Assembly (NCBI GenBank): GCA_001872625.1
Contig: MNXP01000059.1
Coordinates: forward strand, 1 to 60,889
DNA length: 60,889 bases
Reading direction: 5' to 3'
Origin: Bacteroidetes bacterium CG2_30_33_31
GTDB taxonomy: Bacteria; Bacteroidota; Bacteroidia; Bacteroidales; UBA1556
A program made the position numbers and the translations under genes. The notes beneath the pieces were generated by a model. The model was given only the letters and a program-made list of their open reading frames with translations. It did not search any database and was not told where the DNA came from. Positions 1-6,530 of this stretch are shown here, in pieces (the stretch's first letter is position 1; each line of letters begins with the position of its first letter).

Positions 1-588
1 AACGAATGTATATCCACCATATGGCGGTTATTTCGTATTTAGTTTGAGGTTTGTAAATTTAGTTAATTCTCTGTATTTTAATACTATATCCGTTTTTAAA
101 TGCTTCCTTCGGCTTTGCTCAGGGCAGCTGTTGTCGGTTTTATCCATTTTTTTGGTTTTAAGCAAATTTGTAATTATTTACGAGACAAATATAACATTTT
201 ATTTTAAACACAAACTAAATATCTAAATTATCTAACGGACTTTTTATATGTTACAATGGTTAATGCCGATGCACAAAACAATTTATTGGACTATATTATT
301 TTTGTATTCGGTATAACGGCAAATAACGAAGCTTCATATATTACCAAAATACATTTATTCGGCTATATTTATCTATTAATTTCCTTGAAAAACCACAACA
401 AAACTGGCAAAAAACTTATGATGGATTAATGCAACCAACTTTATTCTGCGGAGAGCTTAATTTTAAAATCAATGAATGACATAATTTAATAAATTGTATT
501 TCAATTGTTTAAATAAATTGTTGTTTTGTTTTAATTTTTTGACGGACTTAATGATTTTATATGATGATATTTTAGTTTACTCAAAATT
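1..588. other. Left-edge stretch without a convincing gene
   Basis: No intact gene is seen here. Bases 2-36 form an interrupted inverted repeat: ACGAA pairs with TTCGT around the near-palindrome CCACCATATGGCGG. Around 105-127 is a relatively GC-rich segment (TTCGGCTTTGCTCAGGGCAG) that resembles dispersed intergenic repeats of this phylum; that resemblance is from memory. The octamer ACGGACTT followed by TTTATATG occurs at about 235 and again at about 542, bounding roughly 307 bases. Small open frames at 44-226 and 256-429 have no family resemblance and look like chance. The stretch reads as repeat debris or a cassette-like scar next to a gene end that lies outside the window. Confidence 0.45.
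327..479 (+). pseudogene. Possible remnant of a protein-coding gene (C-terminal end)
   Basis: This frame is open from just after a TAA at 324-326 to a TGA at 477-479, about 50 codons with no ATG near its 5' end. The predicted residues (for example NFLEKPQQNWQKTYDGL, then FCGELNFKINE) have a balanced composition, rich in W, Q, G and charged residues. That is unlike the F/L/I/K/N mixture typical of chance frames in AT-rich DNA. It may be the tail of a decayed gene. I do not recognise a family, and a chance frame remains quite possible. Confidence 0.2.
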
Positions 589-1467
589 TTAAAATTTCTC
601 TTCTAATATGGTTTGTGAGATTTTGTAAAATTTATTTGCAAGAAACAAAATTATTGGTGCTGAAATAATTCCTGCTATTACGTCAATAGCATAATGTGCT
701 TTTATATAAACTGTTGCAAAGCAAATCAAAATTGAAACAAGCAAAACCAGAGCTAATATTCGTGGGAAATATTTTGCCGAAATCCATGAAAATATTACCA
801 TCATTCCCACATGCGACGAAGGAAATGCGCCTGTGGGAGCTTCTCCAATTTTTTGGGCTAAGCTAACTAAGGAAGCAAAAAAGCCATGAGTTTCTTCTGG
901 GGATTGTAATAAAAAATATTGAGGCCCTTCTGAGGGGAAAATAATGAAGATGGTATAATAAAATAAGAAGGAATTTATTATTATATAAAGAATTTTTACA
1001 GAGTCTTCTTTTCTCAAAAAGTAGGCTGCCATTGCAAATCCAGCGGTGAAAAGATAGTAAGAGAAGTAAGAAAAATTCATTAATTCGGAAAACCATAGCT
1101 GTGGAAATTTTGCGCTAAACTCCATTGATGGTTGAAATCCAAAAAATGAATACTCCAGATGACTCAAAATATTGTCGAAAGAGTTTGTAAAAAATATATG
1201 ATTAATGGAGGCTGTTTCGCCGTAAATATATGATATTAAAACAACTGGATAAAAATATCTGAGAAATCTCGAAAATCTGGATGGATATTTTTTGTCGTGG
1301 TAAATAATGGTAGCAATGCCCACCAAAGTAATTAACCTGAACAAAATAGGTTGTAGCCATGCACCTAACTCTCTAATGAAAAAGCTAAGAAATAGTGTAT
1401 CCAATAAATAGCTAATAACCACTAAATCAACAATATTTATAATATTTTTCAGTCTAAATCCATCCAT
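589..1467 (-). CDS. PAP2_3 (Aur1/Ipt1-like) integral membrane phosphatase or phosphotransferase
   Basis: A 292-residue polytopic membrane protein of the PAP2 superfamily. The second superfamily motif is FPSSHVG at 215-221 (His219) and the third is KAHYAIDV at 256-263 (His258 and Asp262), the expected catalytic histidines and acid. The first canonical PAP2 motif (KxxxxxxRP) is not visible. The central segment (FGFQPSMEF at 109-117, SYFSYYL at 133-139, PSEGPQYFL at 178-186) fits the PAP2_3 branch, which includes inositol-phosphoceramide synthases. It probably hydrolyses or transfers a phospho-head-group on a lipid at the membrane face. The start overlaps the upstream SDR gene by 14 bases, so the two are translationally coupled. 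Substrate is inferred only: a sphingolipid, phosphatidate or undecaprenyl phosphate are all possible. Confidence 0.82.
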   Translation of the reverse strand: MDGFRLKNIINIVDLVVISYLLDTLFLSFFIRELGAWLQPILFRLITLVGIATIIYHDKKYPSRFSRFLRYFYPVVLISYIYGETASINHIFFTNSFDNILSHLEYSFFGFQPSMEFSAKFPQLWFSELMNFSYFSYYLFTAGFAMAAYFLRKEDSVKILYIIINSFLFYYTIFIIFPSEGPQYFLLQSPEETHGFFASLVSLAQKIGEAPTGAFPSSHVGMMVIFSWISAKYFPRILALVLLVSILICFATVYIKAHYAIDVIAGIISAPIILFLANKFYKISQTILEEKF

Positions 1468-2458
1468 TTTCTTTGTACCATTTTGCCGTTTTGCTTATGC
1501 CAGATTTTAAGTCTGTGATGGCGTTAAAACCAATTTCTTGCTGAATTTTGGAGCTGTCGCATTTCCAATTTGTTGCCGTAAGCTCATTTAGTTTATCCCT
1601 CGAAAGTATCGAAATATTTCCACTGACTTTACTAAAGATTTCTGAAAATAATGCAATGCATTTTAAAATAATTTTGGGAAATGCGATTTTTACAGTCTTT
1701 GATTCCAAAGTGCATTTAATCAAACTGTTAAATTCAGAAACTGCATACACTTTTCCATCGCTAAGATTATAAGTCTCTCTAATTTTATTAGAGTTGGCAA
1801 CCTGCAAAATAGCCTTGGCAAAATCTTCAACATAAACAAATGTGAGTTTTTGACTTCTGTTGATGGCAAAAAATTCCAGACCTCTCTTAATACTCTTATA
1901 AATTAATAATGAATTCTTGTCGCCAGGACCATAAATTGCAGTAGGTCTTAGGATTATCCATGGTAAAGCATTGTATTTCTTTATTATTTTTTCAGCCATT
2001 AATTTGCTTTTGCCATAGTAAGTTACTGGATTTTCTACTTTATTTTCAGTAATAAATTCCATAGTAGATTTATTGCCTGGCCCAGCAGCGGCTATACTTG
2101 AAGTGAAAATAAATTTCTCTGGTAACATTTGATTCTCAAGCAAATTTTCTATCAGATTTTCTGTATTTTTTGCATTAGTTTCGATATAATTTTCTTTATG
2201 AAGAGCTTGAGTCAAACCAGCATTATGAATAATCAATTGTGGGATTCCAAATTTCTTTTTTAAAGATTTTAGTTCTTCGCTTAGAAGTTTTTTATCATTA
2301 ATAGTTAGTTGAATAATTTCAACTTTTCTGTTTATCAGAAATTCAGTTCTACTGTTTTTTCTTATGGCAGCAATTACTTTATAATTTTGGGCAATGGCCT
2401 CATCTACTATAAAATGTCCTGTAAAACCAGTAGCTCCGGTGATAAGTAATGTTTTCAT
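1454..2458 (-). CDS. Extended short-chain dehydrogenase (NAD-dependent epimerase/dehydratase family)
   Basis: A 334-residue extended SDR. The Rossmann motif TGATGFTG is at 7-14, NAG at 79-81, the catalytic Ser region TSS at 119-121, and the YxxxK pair is Tyr148/Lys152 in YYGKSK. The RPTAIYGPGD segment at 171-180 is typical of extended SDRs, including dihydroflavonol-reductase-like and sterol-dehydrogenase-like enzymes. It should bind NAD(P) and oxidise or reduce a sugar nucleotide or a lipid ketone. It lies between a GNAT-type gene (2-base gap upstream) and a PAP2_3 gene (14-base overlap downstream), one tight minus-strand operon. This context resembles CerR, the 3-ketosphinganine or ketoceramide reductase of bacterial sphingolipid pathways, but that function is inference. 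Confidence 0.85.
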   Translation of the reverse strand: MKTLLITGATGFTGHFIVDEAIAQNYKVIAAIRKNSRTEFLINRKVEIIQLTINDKKLLSEELKSLKKKFGIPQLIIHNAGLTQALHKENYIETNAKNTENLIENLLENQMLPEKFIFTSSIAAAGPGNKSTMEFITENKVENPVTYYGKSKLMAEKIIKKYNALPWIILRPTAIYGPGDKNSLLIYKSIKRGLEFFAINRSQKLTFVYVEDFAKAILQVANSNKIRETYNLSDGKVYAVSEFNSLIKCTLESKTVKIAFPKIILKCIALFSEIFSKVSGNISILSRDKLNELTATNWKCDSSKIQQEIGFNAITDLKSGISKTAKWYKENGWI

Positions 2459-2460
2459 TA

Positions 2461-3585
2461 TTAGAATTTATGCTCGTAAATTCTATATTGCTTATACACT
2501 TTCGCATTGGTATTTATTAAAATCCTGTTCATCATAGTATTGTTTTCCAAAATCCAGCTTGCTTCCGCTTCTTCATAGCCGTACTTTTTACTAGCCTCGT
2601 AGCACCTCGAATACATAACGGCATCAATTCCAGAATTTTTATAACCCTCAATAATTCCGAGAGTTAAGACTCTAACTTTTTTTACTTTTTTCTGGAAATT
2701 CAACAATTTCAGGAAGTTGAAAGGCAAAAGTTTTCCATTGCGAATGCTAATGAGACGCTCATTCAAATTTGGTAGAAGAGCAATAAAAGCCACCGCTTCG
2801 CCTTTATCTTCGGCGATATATACGAGATCTTCGAGAGTAACGTCTTTCAACTCCTTAACCAATGCCGAAAACTCATCTCTTTCCATAGGCACAAATCCCC
2901 AATTTTTTCCCCAAGCTTTATTGTAAATTTTTAGAAGTTTATCAGTTTCTTCTTCAATATTTTTAAAGTTAACTTTTCTAATTTTTATTCCATGCTGGTT
3001 GAGTCTATCTTCAATTTTATCAGATAGTTTCAAAAATTTTGTAGAGAAATTATCTACTTTTAAGACATAAGAAAAAAGGTCCATTCTCTTAACGAAACTT
3101 TCATTAGCAATGAGTTTATCGTAATAAGGCATATTGTGAACCATCATCACATAAGGTGGTGTGTCGAAACCATCGATGAGTGTGCCGCAGGTGTCGTTGG
3201 TAGAAGGATTCATAGGACCATAAATTCCAATAACTCCTTTTTCCGTGAGCCATTCTTTTGCTGAATCAAAGAGTGCTTTGGCTACTTCTTGGCTATCGAT
3301 ACACTCAAAAAATCCAAAAAATCCAAAATTTTCGCCCCAATGTTTGTTATAGTTATCATTTGTGATAGCTGCAATCCTACCAAGGGTCTCTCCATTTTCA
3401 TCAACGGCAATTAAATATTCTGCATCGGCATGCTTGAAAAATGGATTTTTCTTTTTATTCAATGTTTCTTTTTGCATTATTCGCAAATCGGGAACATAAT
3501 TGCTTTCAGCTTTATAAAGTTGATATGGAAAATTGATGAATTTTTTCATCAAAGGCTTAGAGTTTACATTTTGGATTTTAATCAT
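2461..3585 (-). CDS. YghO-like GNAT-fold acyltransferase family protein
   Basis: A 374-residue cytoplasmic protein with no signal peptide or membrane segment. It matches my recollection of the YghO-like family, often annotated as N-acetyltransferase or wrongly as GTP cyclohydrolase. Recognisable stretches are FFGFFECID, YGPMNPSTNDTCGTLIDGF and PPYVMMVHNMPYY in the N-terminal half. The C-terminal half is GNAT-like, with ILENNTMMNRIL near the end. It is the first gene of the minus-strand trio. Bacterial ceramide synthase (bCerS) is also a GNAT-type acyltransferase, so an N-acyl transfer role in lipid synthesis is plausible. The substrate is not shown by the sequence. Confidence 0.7.
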   Translation of the reverse strand: MIKIQNVNSKPLMKKFINFPYQLYKAESNYVPDLRIMQKETLNKKKNPFFKHADAEYLIAVDENGETLGRIAAITNDNYNKHWGENFGFFGFFECIDSQEVAKALFDSAKEWLTEKGVIGIYGPMNPSTNDTCGTLIDGFDTPPYVMMVHNMPYYDKLIANESFVKRMDLFSYVLKVDNFSTKFLKLSDKIEDRLNQHGIKIRKVNFKNIEEETDKLLKIYNKAWGKNWGFVPMERDEFSALVKELKDVTLEDLVYIAEDKGEAVAFIALLPNLNERLISIRNGKLLPFNFLKLLNFQKKVKKVRVLTLGIIEGYKNSGIDAVMYSRCYEASKKYGYEEAEASWILENNTMMNRILINTNAKVYKQYRIYEHKF

Positions 3586-3641
3586 AAAATAAATATATTA
3601 AAGTTCAAATTTAAAAAAAAATTATCACGAGTAACAAGCAA

Positions 3642-4556
3642 CTATCTTTCAAAAATATTAGCATTGTCTTTGTGTTTCTCAAACCAATAAAATCCTAATC
3701 CAAGAATTATAATGTTGATTATAAGCAGATAGTTGTTATTAATATTTCCAAAATCTTCTGCATCAATATTTATTTTGCCTACTTCGGCAAGATAATAAAC
3801 TATCACCGTCATAGCATTATTGGCAAAGTGAACTACTATAGGTAGCCAAATAGAGCCCGACCAATAGAATAAATATCCGAGCAAAATGCCGAGAGCCATG
3901 CGTGGGAGAAATCCGTAAAATTGTAGATGAAGGGCGCTAAATATTATGCTTACAATAATTATGTTGAGATGAATATTTTTTACGAAAGAGGAAAAATATC
4001 TCATCAAAAAACCGCGGAAAAGAAATTCTTCGCCTATAGCTGGCAAAATAGCCATAATAAGCAAATTTGCTGATAATCCACTGATGGTGGAGGTTTTTAC
4101 GATAGCTTCCGTAGCGATTTTTGCTGCTTCTTCCGATTCTTTCATCCAAAGCTCTATGCCTGATAGCCAGTGTGGTAGTCTCATTGCCAGATTCCATTCG
4201 GCAAGTTTGCCAATAATGGGCAAAATAATTATGATGAGACCTAATGCCATTAAAAAATGTTGGACATCAGGAATCTTTTTGCCGTTGAGATAGCCTAAAA
4301 TACCATGCCCACTAAGCAAAGCAAAAACCATTGGTGGTATGGTGAAGATTCCAATATGACTCCAGCCTTGAATATATTTTAGAGTTGCGATTACATCAGG
4401 ATTTGAAAAATCGCCAAGATTTTTCATGGTTTCTGAACCCCAAATTAAATAGGCTGTAAGAAATGATAATCCGATGAATATCAAAGAAGATATTAGCATT
4501 ATTATCAAAAAACTTATGATTTGCTTAAAGGGGTTTTCTTTGGAAATTGAATACAT
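3642..4556 (-). CDS. CPBP family intramembrane metalloprotease
   Basis: A 304-residue polytopic membrane protein. The three CPBP (CAAX protease and bacteriocin-processing, ABI) motifs are present and in order: EEFLFRG at 176-182 with the Glu pair and Arg, FSALH at 206-210, and HFANN at 243-247. These glutamates and histidines form the active site within the membrane. About seven or eight hydrophobic segments are visible. It starts at an ATG with a 56-base gap to the trio downstream, so it may be transcribed with those genes or alone. Members process prenylated or membrane-bound peptides, but no substrate is indicated here. Confidence 0.9.
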   Translation of the reverse strand: MYSISKENPFKQIISFLIIMLISSLIFIGLSFLTAYLIWGSETMKNLGDFSNPDVIATLKYIQGWSHIGIFTIPPMVFALLSGHGILGYLNGKKIPDVQHFLMALGLIIIILPIIGKLAEWNLAMRLPHWLSGIELWMKESEEAAKIATEAIVKTSTISGLSANLLIMAILPAIGEEFLFRGFLMRYFSSFVKNIHLNIIIVSIIFSALHLQFYGFLPRMALGILLGYLFYWSGSIWLPIVVHFANNAMTVIVYYLAEVGKINIDAEDFGNINNNYLLIINIIILGLGFYWFEKHKDNANIFER

Positions 4557-4744
4557 ATTTCTGTTGTTATTATATTTCTCGTTATAGAATAAATTTATAA
4601 TGTTATACTTTCATTTGACTTAAGTCCAATTTTAGTTTTATTTGCTAAAAAATAAATTCGGATTTTCTAAAATCAAAAATATATTATTTATGAAAGCAAA
4701 ATTCGTTTGCCATTATTTAAGGTTTACACTTTTTGGGATAGCGC

Positions 4745-5097
4745 ATTTTAACCAATCTTTTTCCAACCAATCTTCAACCAATCTTCAATCAATCTTCAAC
4801 CAATCTTTTTCCAATCAATCTTCAACCAATCTTTTTCAACCAATCTTTTTCCAACCAATCTTCAACCAATCTTTTTCCAACCAATCTTTTTCCAACCAAT
4901 CTTCAACCAATCTTCAACCAATCTTCAACCAATCTTTTTCCAATCAATCTGAAAGCAATCTTCAATCTATCTTTAACCAATCTTTTTCCAACCAATCTTC
5001 AACCAATCTTCAATCAATCTTCAATCAATCTTTTTCCAACCAATCTTCAACCAATCTTTTTCCAACCAATCTGAAAGCAATCTTTTTCCAATCAATC
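4745..5097. repeat. Heteromeric tandem array of 11-bp and 15-bp units
   Basis: From 4758 to 5097 the sequence divides without remainder into 27 units of two kinds. Sixteen are 11-bp units (consensus TTCAACCAATC) and eleven are long units (consensus TTTTTCCAACCAATC, fifteen bases, one copy at 4832-4845 only fourteen). A degenerate half unit (TTTTAACCAATC) precedes them. All units end in AATC or TATC. Variants include AATCAATC for AACCAATC and TGAAAGCAATC at 4950-4960 and 5072-5082. Unit order is irregular. The array fills the space between the CPBP gene and the helicase gene and enters the helicase 3' end. The 178-codon plus-strand frame across it (4642-5178) exists only because the plus-strand units contain no stop codon. 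It is not a CRISPR array, because there are no unique spacers. Confidence 0.95.
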
Positions 5098-6522
5098 TTC
5101 AACAAAAATATCATCGGGGAAATTTATCAAAAAAACTCTTTTCGTGGCTCTTGTGATAGCGGTGTACATCCAGCGTAAATAGTCTAAATCTATTCTCTCG
5201 CGAGTGATGTAACCTTGGTCGATAAAGACGGTGTGCCATTGTCCTCCTTGAGTTTTGTGGCAAGTCATGGCAAAAGCATACTTAATTTGAAGGGCATTAA
5301 AATATTTATCTGATTTTACTTTCTCGAGTTTAATTTTTTTGTCGGCGATATCCATATACTTTTCGGTAACCGTTTTATAAAGACGGTTGTTATCCTCGCT
5401 TGTGAGAGCAGGGCTTTCTGATTCTAAGGTGTCGAGAATAATTTTTACTTTTTGTGTTGGTTCATTAGGAAAGTCGATAAGTCGAGCTTCAATATCGGCA
5501 AAGCGGAAGCCCAGAATGTCTTCATTATTTGATATTGACATAACTTCAATCAAATCGCCATTAGCTAAAAAACCTCCACCAGAATTTTGGTCGAGCCAGA
5601 AATAATTATTTTTAACTATCATAAGCAAATCGCCTGCATCAATTTCATTTTCGCGTTGCAATATGTTGTTTCTTATAGCTTTATTATATTGGTTGGCATT
5701 TTTATTCGAGCGCGTTATTATGGCTGTGTCGTCCTGTCCAATATTGTCGTAAGAGGAAGTAATTTCGTCGAGCAATTCGTTGGAGCTGATTCTCATAATA
5801 TCTTTGAATCCATAGATGTCGAAATATGGAAAATCATAATTTTTAGAAATCATAATTTGTCGAAGTCTTGTTGCATTTGCCAAAATTCCCGATTCTTTTT
5901 GCTGCCTAACAACTTGAGTCAACTCGAACTTTCTAATAATATTTTTATAAGTATTTTTTAGATAAGTGGAGTTTAAAGCTGGGCTAACAGTCAAACCTAC
6001 AGGAGGTAACTGAGCTACATCGCCAACGAATATAAGCTTACAATTTTCGCCAGAATAGACAAATTCCATAATGTCGTCAAGCAAGGCTCTTCCACCTTTG
6101 GAAGCCTCGTTGCGTTCGTCGGGAATCATGGAAGCCTCATCAATAATAAACACTGCATTTTTTAATTTGTTTTTTTGAAGACGCAGCACCAAATGACCTT
6201 CGGAATTGGTGGCAGCAAAATAGATTCTTCTATGAATGGTGGATGCATGAAAGGAGGAATATGCTGATAATACCTTGGCAGCCCGACCTGTTGGCGCCAT
6301 AAGTACAGTAGGTAAATTTCTGTTTCTTAAGGTTTTAACTAATGATGAGAGAATAGAAGTTTTGCCAGTACCTGCGTAACCTCTTATCAAAAAAATGTCG
6401 TCAGATTTATCATCAAAAACATAATCTGCTATCAACATCAGAAGCTTATCTTGATCTTCGGTAGGCTGAAACACAAAATTTTCTTTAAGTTTTTCGTAGT
6501 ATTCGCGATAATATAATCCCAT
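5092..6522 (-). CDS. Superfamily 1B DNA helicase, Dda/RecD-like
   Basis: A 476-residue ATP-dependent helicase. Walker A is GYAGTGKT at 48-55 and Walker B is DEAS at 128-131. Then come GDVAQLPPVG (motif III), a C-terminal UvrD_C_2 segment with TCHKTQGGQW (motif V), and YTAITRATKRV (motif VI). The family unwinds DNA 5' to 3' during replication or repair. I chose the ATG at 6522 because it lies 8 bases after the tamL stop. A longer frame back to 6600 would add 26 residues with no family match, read from the end of tamL. The stop TGA (5094-5092) and the last two codons (Glu, Asp) lie inside the final units of the tandem array, so the message 3' end should carry GAUUGGUUGAA-type repeats. Confidence 0.92.
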   Translation of the reverse strand: MGLYYREYYEKLKENFVFQPTEDQDKLLMLIADYVFDDKSDDIFLIRGYAGTGKTSILSSLVKTLRNRNLPTVLMAPTGRAAKVLSAYSSFHASTIHRRIYFAATNSEGHLVLRLQKNKLKNAVFIIDEASMIPDERNEASKGGRALLDDIMEFVYSGENCKLIFVGDVAQLPPVGLTVSPALNSTYLKNTYKNIIRKFELTQVVRQQKESGILANATRLRQIMISKNYDFPYFDIYGFKDIMRISSNELLDEITSSYDNIGQDDTAIITRSNKNANQYNKAIRNNILQRENEIDAGDLLMIVKNNYFWLDQNSGGGFLANGDLIEVMSISNNEDILGFRFADIEARLIDFPNEPTQKVKIILDTLESESPALTSEDNNRLYKTVTEKYMDIADKKIKLEKVKSDKYFNALQIKYAFAMTCHKTQGGQWHTVFIDQGYITRERIDLDYLRWMYTAITRATKRVFLINFPDDIFVED

Positions 6523-6530
6523 TTTCTTGT

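Noticed and set aside
1-40. Integron attC site
   Set aside because: The inverted repeat lacks the canonical GTTRRRY core in the right place and there is no integrase in the window; only a weak resemblance remains.
44-226. 60-codon open frame at the left edge
   Set aside because: Hydrophobic composition typical of chance frames in AT-rich DNA, crosses the GC-rich repeat-like segment, and resembles no family.
4745-5097. CRISPR array
   Set aside because: Units are directly adjacent with no unique spacers, and no cas gene is near.
4642-5178. 178-codon plus-strand frame with Asn/Gln/Ser-rich repeats
   Set aside because: It is the tandem array read in one direction; 11-bp units shift the frame, and the frame stays open only because the units have no stop on this strand. 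It also runs antisense into the helicase gene.
5587-5961. 124-codon plus-strand frame
   Set aside because: It lies fully antisense to the helicase coding region, which has clear motifs.
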